The position numbers and the translations under genes are program-made. Under the pieces are notes generated by a model. It was not told the DNA's origin. It did not search any database and worked only from the letters and a program-made list of their open reading frames with translations. Below are positions 1 through 10,653 of a stretch of DNA of 64,000 nucleotides, piece after piece; positions within the stretch are counted from its first letter, which is position 1, and every line of letters begins with the position of its first letter. The stretch comes from Symsagittifera roscoffensis (Eukaryota; Xenacoelomorpha; Acoela; Convolutidae). The stretch spans positions 25,316,177 to 25,380,176 of the forward strand of contig NC_087062.1 of the NCBI RefSeq assembly GCF_963678635.1. The letters run 5' to 3'.

Positions 1-900
1 TAGAACAACATATGATTGACTCTTTCTAAGCCGAAACTTAACCCTATTCGAGAAAACTGGATCAATAGGCAATCAGATCAATATTTCGCCGGAAAATCAG
101 AATGAAATTCCAATTTCGAAGCTAAACGACAATCACGTTTATCGTGACCAGAACACTTTGGTGTTTGATAGTGGAGTTTCAATTCCTTGTAATAAATGGA
201 AAAACTGAACTTGAAAAGAAACCAAAATTCAAACCGCGAAAAAGTAATTTTGAGCGTGAAAAAATATAATTACTTTGTATGAACTACTTTTTCATGATTC
301 GACTTTTGGTTTCTTTCAATTTCAGCTCAAGTCCTTTGACTTTGATCAAAAACGTTAATGAATATTGAGAAAGCGTTAAAATGGTAAATTCAAATAAACG
401 TTTTCGCACATTTTTGTGCATCTTCAGGTTTTAAAAATTCTAAGCTATCTGTACAAAATGATCAAAGATCATAAAAAGTGTCATACACATCATTATTTCA
501 AAATTTGCTTAATGCATGCGGCATAAAGCAAAGAAATTCATATGGAACGAGAGCGCAGAAGGAGCATTCCAGAGGATAAATAAAGAATTGTTCGCAGCTC
601 CAATAAAGGTAAGTACGTACTAGATACTGATGAGTCGGTCAGGGAAAGTTCAGGCTGCTTTGGGTACCGTGAATGTTTGGGTAGCGATAAAAAAAACTAA
701 AAAATCTCAGTAATTTACTGAAAAATCTTTTTAATTATTATGTTACTTGTTATGTAATTACAGTTATTTGGTTGGTCAGAAAATTTTTATTCAGTTTTGA
801 GACATGTTTGTCACTTTTTTCAGATATTTGACCGTACTATAAGAATTGTAAAAAAAAATTAGATCCTGATGATTTACAAAACATTCGTAAGCCATTGAAC
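1..900. other. AT-rich sequence, no gene seen
   Basis: No reading frame of coding character, RNA gene or clear repeat could be supported here on either strand. Short runs of A or T and scattered stops occur in all frames. It precedes the decayed element that starts near 0.9 kb. Confidence 0.5.
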
Positions 901-1962
901 TAACATTTCAATTTTCTTATAAAAAAAATAGAGTTCTACAATAGAAAAAGCAAAGGGGAAGCAGATAGACCCAAAATAATGATGGAATCACATTAATAGT
1001 CAAGGAGACATACAACAATCGATCTTTGACAAGGTGGCTAAATAAGTCAGGTTGCCCAATCGAAGATCACACGGAGCTACCCTAAGAAGAAACGATGATT
1101 ATGATACTGGCCTTGAAAAGATGGATACCGATGGAAAACCTACTCGAGTCAAAATTTGTCAGAAAATGCCGTAAAACGAAAAGATACATTGCTTAAAACA
1201 TAAGAAAAGGTAGGAAACAACTGGAACCTGCACTATAACGTAGTTAACAGAAACTAACGGAATTCCACCAGAAGACACAGAACCGGAACTCAAAAAACTA
1301 TAGAAATCAGAGCGACTATAGGACACTAGAGAACATCGAACCGTAGTGGAAGATGAATGCCGTGAGATTTTGTGCTCTTTGTTAAACAAACTCTCAGAGA
1401 AGACAGTAGAGAAAACAACTGTAAAAGAGACAAAGAGAGTTTCATCCAAAAACAGAAGAGAAGTTTTTGAAAGAAGTATTGAGTCCGGCGAGTGGCAGTT
1501 GTTGACGGAAAAGGAGGAACAGGAAAGTTTTTCCCGGTAAACGAAAAAGTCGAATTCAGAGTGAAATTTGGTAACGACTGATGGTTATGCGTATAAAATA
1601 TACAAAATTCTAATGGACCCAAATGAGAGATCAAGACAGGGAGTTAAATGCAGATCTTTTTTAGGGATTATATGGAGCTGAGGATGATGATGATGAGAGC
1701 ACAGGTGAAGAACTAGGGATGATAGCAGTCTCGAGATACCTTTCCCAGAACTCTCATGCAATCAGAAGGTGAGAACCAACACAGAATCCGAGAATCACCA
1801 GCGCATCTTGAGGTAATTCATCTTTGTAAAATCGACGATGACAGAATCGTCCTGGGATCTTTTCTTGACAAACCATTGCGCTGAAAGCACATTTGAAAGC
1901 AATGTACAAATTATCGGACCTAATGAGGGCTGAAAAGAACGTCAAGATGACGAGGGGCTTTT

Positions 1963-2206
1963 CCAATTGGATAAAAACAAGAGAAGGTGAAAAGGGAGAT
2001 CTAGAGGATGACAACTACAAAACTTTGTGCCATTTCTATAAAGAACCAACGGAAGTCTACTATCACACGGCAGATGGATTTTATCCAATTGGATAAAAAG
2101 AAGAGAAGGTGAAAAGGGAGATCGAGAGGATGACAACTACAAAACTTTGTGCCATTTCTATAAAAAACCAAAGGAATTTTACTATCACACGGCAGATGGA
2201 GTTTTA
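1963..2206 (+). repeat. tandem duplication, two copies, period 122 bp
   Basis: CCAATTGGATAAAAA starts at 1963 and again at 2085; TATCACACGG occurs at 2061 and 2183. Both pairs give a period of 122. The copies differ at a modest number of sites. As 122 is not a multiple of three, the duplication breaks any frame running through it, which fits a non-functional sequence. Confidence 0.85.
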
Positions 2207-3066
2207 GCAGAAAAAAGGACAAAGAGAACATCTTGCCCCGCACAATGTCATCACAATATCACAGCTGTAACAGAAAGAAGTACTATTTAGATCGCAGGAC
2301 CAGATGGAACATCAGGGCTAGGATGAAGTACAACAAATGATACTACATCGCTTCACTGGTCAGAAATGAGAGAGGTTTAGGAGAGACGGATCAAGGTATG
2401 CTTATCGTGCCTACAACTGAAGGAATCCCGAAAAATGACACTCCTTCTGAAGACGGCCGAGAGCTCAGAAATCATTGAAACTGTCATTGACTGTGATCCC
2501 AGAAAATCTACATAACAGATTCGGGATCTAATCGGAAACTAGTGATCGTAGATCAAAATAAAAAATTAGCTGAGGCAGTATTATGTCAAATAGCGACTGC
2601 GGAAAAATAATGCGATCTCTTGATAACACAAGGGACATCGAAATAAGGTTGTCAGATAAGGGACATCGAAATATGAATTTTTAGTCAGATAACGTCAAAA
2701 CCTTTTTAGAGGAGTTGATAAAACAATTAATGAAACAATCAAACATCGCTTAAGCTCATTCTACAATTTATCATTCGCTGACAAATGCATTGGTGGAAAG
2801 ACACAACAGGACACTGGTCATTCAGCTCAGGGTTTATTGATCTAGATTCAGGACAGATTGTTACAAGCAGATATCTCAGGTGGTAGGGGTGTTTAATAGC
2901 AGACAACTTGCATCCACTGGCATCAGTCCGTTCTTGATGTTGCCGGAAAATGAGAGAGCGATGCCATCGATATTCAACTGAAACACAAAAAACTTCACCG
3001 GAAAATGACGGACAAAAAACCTAACCGCAAACGTACGTGAGAGAAATCATCATGGGTCAGCACTAG

Positions 3067-3393
3067 TTGAAGGATCTATGCAGGCGGAACACCGCCCAAA
3101 CTCAAATGCGAATGCGGAAGAAATACGCTCAGAAAGTCCTGGGAGCGAAATCATACGAAGTAGGACAAAATATGAACATCAACGCCCCAAAAAAGTATCA
3201 TGAAGCTATTAAAGAAGTCGAGGGGGGCTTTTGTGATCACAGAGGTACACCAACAAGGTTGGTTCTACCTTCTGAGCACTGGACGGACGGCGCACTAGGA
3301 ACATTGAAAACTCTACTTAGCATCGTCAAAATGTTGGTGGAATCTGATGGAAATGGAGGCCATATATTACATTGTTGTAGAACCGCCTTTTGA
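3067..3393 (+). pseudogene. 108-codon open remnant of the decayed element
   Basis: This open frame has protein-like composition: a basic N-terminal third, then a mixed segment containing GGFCDHRGTPTRLVLPSEHW. It lies about 0.7 kb upstream of RT-like motifs on the same strand and ends at a TGA, after which the sequence continues without an open frame. No family recognised. I treat it as a surviving piece of the dead element rather than a gene, since no intact neighbour or start context supports it. Confidence 0.35.
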
Positions 3394-3589
3394 TGAAAAT
3401 GAGAAAGGAACCCTCGTGAAGTTCCATGTTATAAGCAAGCCGTGGATTTGATCCGACTGGCTGAGGTGCAAAAGCACAGGAGATTTGCTGATGTCCCGGA
3501 TTCTTGATGCCGACCCTTGAGCCAATGGTTTTAGGGCCCATTTTTCTTAACCTCAAATGAGCCTTGAGTACTAATCAAATTTGTTTTTT

Positions 3590-4000
3590 GAGACTAACAT
3601 TTGATGACATTATCTAGAGACGAAAAAGCAGCACAAAGAGGCAATTCGTTTGATAGACTGCTGGCTTAAAACATTTGCATTTTTCAGACATCAAATATTG
3701 ACTCTTCAAGATCAAACAAGATTCCAGAGCAGTGGAAAAACTGTACAAACTAGGGCTCAACTCACTGCAACGAGTGGTGTCACAGAAATAAAAGCTGGCT
3801 GGACTATTGATGACCATATTTCGTAGTCAAATGAAGCCGTCACCGAATGGAAAAATGCAAAAAGGGCACGAGGCAAATGAAGCGAGAAGACAGCTCAAAG
3901 TTTAGAGGAGCGAAGTACGCGTTCTGATTTTTGCTTCAAAAACAGTTTTAATTGCATTTTGCAAATAATTGAAGACAGCAACTGTATGTCAAAAAAACTT
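3590..4000 (+). repeat. diverged repeat, copy 1 (partner at about 7880-8260)
   Basis: The segment with AGAGCAGTGGAAAAA near 3724 aligns by eye with the one at 7.88-8.26 kb: same order of words (TTGATAG/TCGATAGGCT, CATCAAATA, CCAGAGCAGTGGAAAA, CAGTTT-AATTGCATTT), with many substitutions and small indels. It sits just upstream of the RT-like motifs. The two are probably old copies of the same element. Confidence 0.6.
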
Positions 4001-4860
4001 ACATCAAAATTTAGCAATTTAGGAAACATTTTGAATGTGGCGGCGACCAAACTTTATTTCAAGTGCAAGGTTGCAGAGTATGTTCAAACTGATGGTCTAG
4101 CAATGGGCGCTTTCCTCGCAGTAAATTCTTGTAAATCTATGGCAGAGAGATTTTGAAATTGTCTTAAAACAGGAAATTCCAGGGGATGGAGATTCAGCCA
4201 GCGGATGGAAAGAACGGTTTGTGTCCAATATGCAGCAAAGCAGCTGGAAAATAACATAAAGATAAAACAGACTTGAGTGCGGGAGATGACGAAACTGCGC
4301 ATATCCTAAATGCGGAAAAAAACATCTGATGATATATACGCATCAATCACCAAGAAATTTTGATATTGCAAAGGCTGCCACGCTAAAACTAATGAGAAGG
4401 ATACTCCAGAGGTAAAAATTTTTATTTTCAGCTATGTTGATGATATTTTAGGAGAATCAAAGGTGAGCCAATTCGTGTTCATGATGTTGCCAATTCTCTT
4501 CATCCGATTGTTTCGTTTTCTCTGGAAGAATATAATACGGGCGGGATTTTGCCCTTCTTAGAGATGAGCATATACGTGTAACATGATGAGAGTGTAAACT
4601 GCAACTGATATCAAAACTCAACAGATGTTTGGACCCTACTGAATGATAGCAGCTGCGCACCAACTCAACATGTGCGTAGTGTTATCCAAGGCACTACATA
4701 GAGTGTTGAGGATAAAAGTTGGGAGCAATTTGATAAGGCCATGGAAAGTAAAATAGCGCAGTGGCTGACAAATCAGTACTCTGAAAGTTGGTCCGCAAAT
4801 GCGGCAACAGACGCCCCGTGCAAAATCATTGAGGATAAGAGCAAGCCCCTGGACAGGTAG
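3959..4860 (+). pseudogene. reverse-transcriptase relic, Penelope-like
   Basis: Three blocks resemble RT domains of Penelope-like elements, in the right order. Block one, 4055-4122, has YVQTDGLAMG, like the Q-x-DG-x-AMG block before the catalytic motif. Block two, 4433-4450, reads YVDDIL in the same frame and is the catalytic YxDD. Block three, about 4470-4650, is in another frame and contains LPFLEMSIYV followed by a Thr-rich stretch, as in the LPFLD-V motif of this family. Between blocks one and two, in a further frame, is CPICSKAAG (CxxC), possibly a small insert. Several stops and at least one frameshift separate the blocks, so it is dead. No GIY-YIG nuclease was recognised downstream. 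A non-LTR element is less likely. Confidence 0.55.
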
Positions 4861-4869
4861 AGGAGTTCT

Positions 4870-7550
4870 TCAACTCAATCACCAAAAGATGAGAAGCTTC
4901 CAATGCTGATGGTTCAATTAAGAGGCAACCAAAGCCAACATTGGTACGAAATTTAACTGAAGTTTAAATTTTTTCAACCTGAGAAAACTACAATCAAGTT
5001 TGCCATCGCTGAATGATAGCTTTTTCTGATGATATCAAGGCAAGAGTCGTTTATAAAATGCCGTGAAGTAGATATACATCGAGCTATGCCAGATAATCTT
5101 GTTCTGCATTTGAACACTAAGGAAGATACAAAATCAGACTAACTGGTGGACCTTTACCTTCGGCAAGGAAGGCTGGAGGGAATTAGCTCAAATATTATTT
5201 GGAAAATTAAAGACAGGTCGATCAATTACAGGAAACTGTTATTTTTTGAGACAAAAAGAAATCGGGCTTAAGAAATCGGGCTTAAAATTAGTTTAGGAAC
5301 AGGGAGTTGACACTGACGGTATAGTCCCACAAAACTATTGATTATGAATTCAAAAATGTAGATGTCACAAACAAAACTTCGACAAAAAAGTTATCAGACA
5401 AACTTATCAGGAATCTTCTATTTAATAGTTTCAGATCGGACAAGAAATTGAAATTTGTACAATTGCAGCATCAAAAAATTACCCATTTTTTGTTTTTCAA
5501 GTGAAATAACTCAGTTTAATGAGATTCCACTTTAGTGAAATTCCGGTTAGTGTAGATGACTAATATCAAATGCATTCTTTATTAAAGTTATTGATTTGGT
5601 TGGTCGTGGTTTTTTCATTGATTTAAATATGTTTAAGCTCTACAAGCAACTTTCCTTTAAATTTTCTGAATTCTCCTTTGATTGTTGAAAGTTGAACAAA
5701 ACTCAGTTCAAAAATCTAAGCTTCCAATTTTTTTTCAATTATTCTTTCATCCAACAGGGTTGAGTGTTTTCCTTGTTTTCTTTTTTTTGTGAAACCTGTT
5801 GACAGGAAACTAAAAGCTTTGTTTTCCTGGCATTTAGTTGAGAGATTGGGATCGGAAATGTTGTGACTTTATGCAGCTTTTTTCCTAGTTTTGAAGCACC
5901 AAAACTGCATCATAGTGTTCACAGAATAATAATGCGTGGTCGGCGTATTGCACTAATTTACAGGATTCAGGTGATTGCTTGTTTAGATCAAAAAATTATT
6001 GACTTTAAAATTGTGAACCCAGTACTGTTCTGTGTGATACCCAGTTTGATTTGACGTTATTGTCGTACGTTTTCTGTTAACGATTGGTTATGAAGGAGTC
6101 TTTATTTTGAGTTGCGGGTTTATAATAACTTAACAATTCAATCTTTTGTTTTAAGAACAAGGGATCAAAAGAATCGAACCATTTGCATAGGTCTAAAAAA
6201 AAGAGCATGAAACCTGCTTGTTTTCGTCAACAGCTTCTCTAAAAATTTTTATGCAATATGAGATGTCGCTTATTAGATTGTTAGATAAAAGATGGTAATT
6301 TAACTAATTGTATAAAAACTTTTCGAAGGCAATTGTTAGCGCTTCATGTATTGAAATTAGTCTGCATTCCTCTGGATCTTCTGCAAATCTTTTTTATTTA
6401 TTATTTTATCATTGTTTTTTAAATTGTCTCTTGACTTTTTGACTTTTTAGGAAACGTTTTTCTTCTTTTTTAGGAATTTATTTAGAAGAAACGTCAAATG
6501 CGTGTACATTTAGCTTTCAAAGCCCATCCTGGAACGTCAGTTGGACCTGATGATTTCGGCACTGAAATTCAGCACCTTGTTTTACGTTCAATGCGTGTGA
6601 AGACATTGATTGAAAATTTTTTCTGTTTAGATTGAAACTTATATCTTTCTATGAAAAGTTTTCGATTTTTTTTATATAAAAAAACAACCTAGTACTAAAA
6701 TGTTGTTATTTAGAAAGTTTGAATTTTTCGAATTTTTTTGCTTCTCAGAAAGAGCTTTTGTTGGATCGCAAATGTTAATTGAAGTTTTCTTTGAATTATT
6801 GGTGTCCTGATGATGCTCCAATTTCGGCGTTAATGATTTTTTACTGAGAAAAACCTTGAACCAAACTGGATGTCATCAGAACTGATTATATGTTTCTTCA
6901 TTCGCATATAAACATTTATAGGCGGAGTACTTTTCTTAATTTCTCTGACAACTTTGATTTTAAGGACTTCGTGCTTTTGCTACTTAAGAGTTCTGGAATG
7001 TTTTGGCGTTTTTTTGGTTGGTCCTTTTTGTTTATTTAGACTAGTCTAATTAAAATAACCTGACAAGTTACCTAAGTGCGAAAACAGTCAGAAAAATTTT
7101 TATGCAACCCTAATTTTTAAATCTGTACTTAAAGTTCCAAAAAGAAACTACTCGCTGAGCGCTGAGAAAACTTCTTTTTCTCATCAAAGGGCCGGTATAG
7201 TAGAAAAATTTAATTTTCAACATACAGATTCTCTGTCAATAGTTGATCGGATAGTTAATTTTTTTTAGTTGCCAAAATCTATGATACTTTAGAGGCCTGC
7301 TCACTGTTGTACCATAAAGAAAGTGAAACAGTCAAGTCGGTACTTGAATGTTACGTCGATTCCAGGGTTATCGCTAAACAGAAACTCGGTTAATTGAGAA
7401 AAAGACATCAAAGACTCCTTGTTTGGGCACTTGCTTGTAAAGTCAGCGACAGATACATTAAATCCGACATGTGATGATGGAAAAATTAAAAAAAAACTTC
7501 ATTAACTTTTTTCTAGTAAACAAGAGAGCTGCATAAACAAAAATTCAAAA
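4870..7550. other. AT-rich non-genic stretch
   Basis: About 2.7 kb with no frame longer than about 63 codons and none of coding character. Sequence just after 4860 (to about 5.2 kb) may still be the decayed 3' end of the relic. The rest is T-rich with poly-T and poly-A runs. No RNA gene, satellite or recognisable element was seen. Confidence 0.5.
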
Positions 7551-7552
7551 AA

Positions 7553-7640
7553 AGGTCCCCCATCAAGGTTTGAACCTAGTCGTCCCGCATATGTGACACA
7601 ATTTTATACATTGCGATATGCGTCTTAAAATTGAAAACAA
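7553..7640 (-). other. tRNA-like Pol III B-box, possible tRNA pseudogene or SINE head
   Basis: The minus strand of 7567-7576 reads GGTTCAAACC, a perfect match to the B-box consensus, preceded by CGGGACGACTA as in the variable region of tRNA-like sequences. About 35-45 bases upstream on the minus strand is a degenerate A-box (TATCGCAATGTATA). The anticodon and acceptor stems do not pair well, so this is not a working tRNA. A relic tRNA or a SINE head is the best reading. Confidence 0.3.
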
Positions 7641-7879
7641 TTTCGCTTTCCCTTTTATCCGGGAATCCGATACCAGATTGACTTCCAATGAAGAAAATCT
7701 TAGCTTGTGAAGAAAATTACAAGAAAATGAAATCAAGGAAAAGAATTGATTACCACTTGGAGTTGTTTTTTACCCGTCAAATGAACAAAGTTAAAAACTT
7801 CGGTTGTTCGTTTAAAATAGTACGAACCTTCTCGTTAGAAAAATAGCGAAAAGTGTCCACCACTGGGTTACACAACTTT

Positions 7880-8260
7880 TATTTGGTGACATTATTTAGA
7901 ACGAAGAAGCAACAGAAAATAGCGATTTGTTCGATAGGCTACTCGCTCAAAACATTAAAAAGTTTTCCAGCCATCAAATACTTGCTCTCCAAAAAAAGAC
8001 AAGAGTCCAGAGCAGTGGAAAAAAACGTGCAAGCTTGAGCTCAAGACATTGCAACGTGTTGTACCACACAAAGACGAACTGACTAGATTTTTGGTGACCA
8101 TCATTTGCAATCAAAAGAAGCCAAAAAAAGTGAAGAGACACCTCAACATCTGAACATCTCACAAGAGTGAAGTAAGTGTTGTAAGTTTCGCTTCAAAAAA
8201 GAACAGTTTAATTGCATTTAGAAAACAATTACAGAAAGCAAGTGTTTGTCATATGTTAGC
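7880..8260 (+). repeat. diverged repeat, copy 2 (partner at about 3590-4000)
   Basis: Aligns by eye to 3.59-4.0 kb in the same orientation, including CCAGAGCAGTGGAAAA and the CAGTTTAATTGCATTT end. The downstream RT-like blocks were not found in this copy; the sequence to 8.8 kb is too decayed to read. Confidence 0.55.
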
Positions 8261-8839
8261 ATTGAAGTTAAAAATATGCGTTGCAATTATTTTTACTACA
8301 AAGAGTTAACTTAGAAAAAGGCCTAAAATTGATTAAACCTAAATCCTTACCATGAAAGCTTCCATGGGTTGTGTACTCCTGGAAAAACTTCCTAGAGAGA
8401 ACGCAGTAGAATGTATGTGTTCCTTACGCCAGTCCTGCGAAACAATGACTAAATTGCTTTAAACTTCACACGGAGCGAACTGATATAAAAAATGCACAAA
8501 GCAATTTGACGTACTTTGAGACTTAAAATCTGCACCAGTTATATATCAATATCTTTACAATTTCTCGACGACATCAAACCACCTGGATGGGGGTGTGTTC
8601 CTGAAGTGATGAAAATTCAAAACAGTGAATATCATAAAGCTGTTTACAGCGCCGAAAACATAATAATTTTTCACATCGCAAAATGATTGTTTTAAATACA
8701 TTTCTGATAAAACAAAACGCAAAAGATTGTTTTAAACAGATTTCTGAGAACAAAAGGAGATTTTAACAATTAAATACGCATCAATCACTATTTACCGCTC
8801 TGCAAATTGACTAAGCTTGTTCAGACGATTCCCCATCAA

Positions 8840-9110
8840 TGGAGAAGATTATACATCTACATTAGCTGTTCCATTTGAACAAAAATACTAACACTTCCTG
8901 GTTCTTTGAAATTTTTAAAAGATGTGATATCCGCAATGATCTGAGCCCCACGTTGACAAGTTTTATAAGCGATCGGGTGGATACAAACACGATGATGAAA
9001 TTGAAGAAATTGAGCATATAAAAGACCCCAAGCGCGAGATGTTAAAAGCATATAAAAGACCCCAAGCGCGAGATTCTATGAAACCTGCGCTGTACAGAGT
9101 GGAACCTGAT
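8840..9110 (+). pseudogene. coding-like remnant next to the 5' side of the large retroelement
   Basis: One plus-strand frame through about 8990-9125 is open and strongly charged (DDEIEEIEHIKDPKREM, then a repeat of the same peptide in another register because of the 34-bp period). It has no evident start and no domain I recognise. It may belong to the flanking relic and not to the large retroelement. Confidence 0.25.
9013..9074 (+). repeat. 28-bp direct repeat (period 34) containing TATAAAAG twice
   Basis: A 28-bp word occurs exactly at 9013-9040 and 9047-9074 with a 6-bp spacer. Each copy contains TATAAAAG (9017-9024 and 9051-9058). It lies just upstream of the presumed 5' end of the large retroelement, so the two TATA-like boxes could be promoter elements, but they may simply be part of a decayed coding relic. 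Confidence 0.6.
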
Positions 9111-9210
9111 CTAAACTACATTTTATGATTGGATAAATTAGATATTTTACCAATGTAAAGTATTTAATATTAACCAATCATGATCCATCTAACTAACAAT
9201 CCACTTATTT

Positions 9211-9216
9211 GTAAGT
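9211..9216 (+). promoter_or_regulatory. candidate 5' splice donor in the leader
   Basis: GTAAGT matches the donor consensus. Joined to the acceptor-like TTGTTCCAG ending at 10039, it would remove the 77-aa ORF and the leader ATGs at 9995 and 10005, placing the ATG-free leader directly downstream. Purely a sequence inference. Confidence 0.25.
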
Positions 9217-9303
9217 GCTGAAATTACTTGTAATTTCAGCACCAGAGAGATTTGAATTTAACTGAGAAACTAGTTGAACTCTCCCGAGTACTTCAGCAGC
9301 CGC

Positions 9304-9309
9304 AATAAA
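9304..9309 (+). promoter_or_regulatory. AATAAA, candidate LTR polyadenylation signal
   Basis: A canonical AATAAA lies about 210 bases into the presumed 5' end and about 200 bases before a TGG-starting, PBS-like sequence, as expected for an LTR. In AT-rich DNA chance occurrence is high. Confidence 0.25.
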
Positions 9310-9511
9310 CCAGTATACCCTAGATCTATTGAGCCTAGCAGAGACTAGTTAAACAACCTGAGACTAGATAGTATAAGAGTAAGATTAGGATCGGTATTAG
9401 ACTAAGAAGTTGCACGAATCTATCCGGCCGAAAATAAGATAGCGTGACGAGCAGACGGTGTACCCTATCCGAAATTACTCTATGAGTTATACACTTCGGT
9501 CCAAACTCATC

Positions 9512-9529
9512 TGGTGCGACCATAAGTCT
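9512..9529 (+). promoter_or_regulatory. candidate primer binding site (TGGTGCGACC...)
   Basis: The sequence reads ...ACTCA-TC-TGGTGCGACC. A CA end, a two-base spacer and a TGG start are the usual layout at the end of a 5' LTR. The matching tRNA would end GGTCGCACCA. The further bases do not fit a T-arm in exact register, so the match may be accidental. No 3' LTR with the same end was seen. Confidence 0.25.
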
Positions 9530-9596
9530 CGAACAAGACCTTAATAGCTTAGCATTAACCAATAATAGATTAGAATTTAGACAAAACATTTACAAA

Positions 9597-9830
9597 ATGT
9601 TATACGACAATAATTTAATCGAAATGTCTCTACGACTCAATAGATCAGAGCCAATATTCCGAACGATAACAGAACTACCCGGAATTGGAAGAAGACCTCG
9701 AACTAGAGACGACATACGACAAAGCAGAAACTTACCATATAGTTATATGATAGTTCGGCAAAAGCCAGAACAAACTTTTGTATTTAGAATACTACTAGCA
9801 ATGAATTTAGATTTTCATTTGCAAACATAA
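9597..9830 (+). CDS. 77-aa basic ORF in the 5' leader, unknown
   Basis: The frame is open from about 9486 (after a TGA at 9483) to the TAA at 9828-9830; the first ATG is at 9597. Composition is protein-like: a helix-forming Asn/Leu/Glu stretch, then an Arg-rich middle (GIGRRPRTRDD) and a hydrophobic end. A perfect 9-bp hairpin starts one base after the stop. It lies in the presumed leader of the retroelement, 0.9 kb before the 155-aa ORF. It could be a true small leader protein or a chance frame in a G-poor region. No family recognised. Confidence 0.3.
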   Translation: MLYDNNLIEMSLRLNRSEPIFRTITELPGIGRRPRTRDDIRQSRNLPYSYMIVRQKPEQTFVFRILLAMNLDFHLQT

Positions 9831-9831
9831 A

Positions 9832-9854
9832 ATTTTGAAGTTAATCTTCAAAAT
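9832..9854 (+). promoter_or_regulatory. perfect 9-bp hairpin after the 77-aa ORF
   Basis: ATTTTGAAG (9832-9840), loop TTAAT, CTTCAAAAT (9846-9854). It is followed by CATTTCAG (acceptor-like) at 9855-9862. Role unknown; it may be an RNA structure in the leader. Confidence 0.45.
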
Positions 9855-10156
9855 CATTTCAGGCGCTAAACAAAATTATTAATATACAATAACGATTGAT
9901 AAAAAGATCTCAGATCGTTTTCCAAAATTCGGCAGTAATATACAAAACATGTTTGAAAAATATTTATTGAAAAATCAAAATAAAAATTAGTAGCATGACA
10001 ATAAATGATTAGTAATTATAAATCATCCTGTTGTTCCAGCTTCATCGCCTAAACATAACAGCAATCATAAGCTCACTAATATCATAAAAATACTAAATCT
10101 ATTCTTTACACAAATTTAAAACATTTTAAACTTCAATTCACTTAATTTTAAAATCA

Positions 10157-10241
10157 GATCATCAAGGCTTATCCTTGGATCTTAAATCATTTTCTATTTA
10201 ATTAAATTTAAAACTTGATCATCAAGGCCTACCCTTGGATC
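10157..10241 (+). repeat. two 25-bp direct repeats (period 60), each a small hairpin
   Basis: GATCATCAAGG...CCTTGGATC occurs at 10157-10181 and 10217-10241 with few differences. Each contains CAAGG, five bases, then CCTTG, a perfect 5-bp stem. Located in the AUG-free leader. A packaging or dimerisation signal is possible but unproven. Confidence 0.6.
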
Positions 10242-10278
10242 AAAAAGAACAACTTTGTTCTCCCCCACCCACTAAACG

Positions 10279-10653
10279 AGTGTCTAACGACCTCAAACGT
10301 CGATTCACTATCCAACCCTTTCTAAAAACCCAGGACTAATAGAAATTTTTGAACAAAACTAATCATTCAAATTAGGATAAACAGTGAAGAACTTCGGTTA
10401 TTCATCCTTCACTTGATCCCCCCTCTTACCAGACCCAGGATAAATCTTAGACTTAGTAAGTTTAAAATAGTATCTAACGAACTACTCGCGTTCTAATTAT
10501 ACCTGAACCCTGTGGATCGATTTACTATTCTCCAACCCTGAACACAATCACTACCCTTAAGTAAGATTAAGTAAGTTAACATCTTAGCTTATACTAGCCA
10601 CGAGAAAGTATAAAATCATTCTTCGGAATCGATATACTTTTCTCCCCAACCCT
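10279..10653 (+). promoter_or_regulatory. cluster of four stem-loops; CCAACCCT follows three of them
   Basis: Stem 1: AGTG/CACT (10279/10309) enclosing AACGAC/GTCG. Stem 2: AGTGAAG/CTTCACT (10383-10389/10407-10413) with an inner AAC-TTCG-GTT. Stem 3: AATAGTA/TACTATT (10466-10472/10523-10529). Stem 4: GAAAGTATA/TATACTTTTC (10604-10642) with an inner ATTC-TTCG-GAAT. The word CCAACCCT follows stems 1, 3 and 4 at 10312, 10532 and 10646. Two UUCG tetraloops make chance less likely. Probable roles are encapsidation or translational control; this is inference. Confidence 0.55.
10456..10576 (+). promoter_or_regulatory. candidate splice donors GTAAGT / GTAAGA / GTAAGT in the leader
   Basis: GTAAGT at 10456-10461, GTAAGA at 10561-10566 and GTAAGT at 10571-10576. 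Any of them, joined to an acceptor near 20240 or 20461, would give a subgenomic RNA for the env-side ORFs without passing an ATG in the leader, as in spliced retroviral and errantiviral env messages. Which is used cannot be told from sequence. Confidence 0.35.

Larger units (their letters stand above)
900..3560 (+). pseudogene. decayed plus-strand coding sequence, probably 5' part of the Penelope-like relic
   Basis: Several short plus-strand frames have balanced, charged, protein-like composition but are broken by many stops and frame changes. Examples are 1346-1540 (Glu/Lys/Arg-rich, helix-like), 1893-2096 and 3067-3393. They read in the same direction as the reverse-transcriptase motifs downstream at 4.05-4.6 kb, so I infer they are the N-terminal or upstream part of the same dead element. 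I recognise no domain in them. The 122-bp tandem duplication at 1963-2206 lies inside and shifts the frame. An old host pseudogene is an alternative. Confidence 0.4.

Noticed and set aside
7553..7640. Functional tRNA gene
   Set aside because: Acceptor and anticodon stems do not pair and the A-box is degenerate.
9091..9509. Firm 5' LTR call
   Set aside because: The TG start, AATAAA and TGG after CA are suggestive, but no second copy was found, so only candidate sites are listed.
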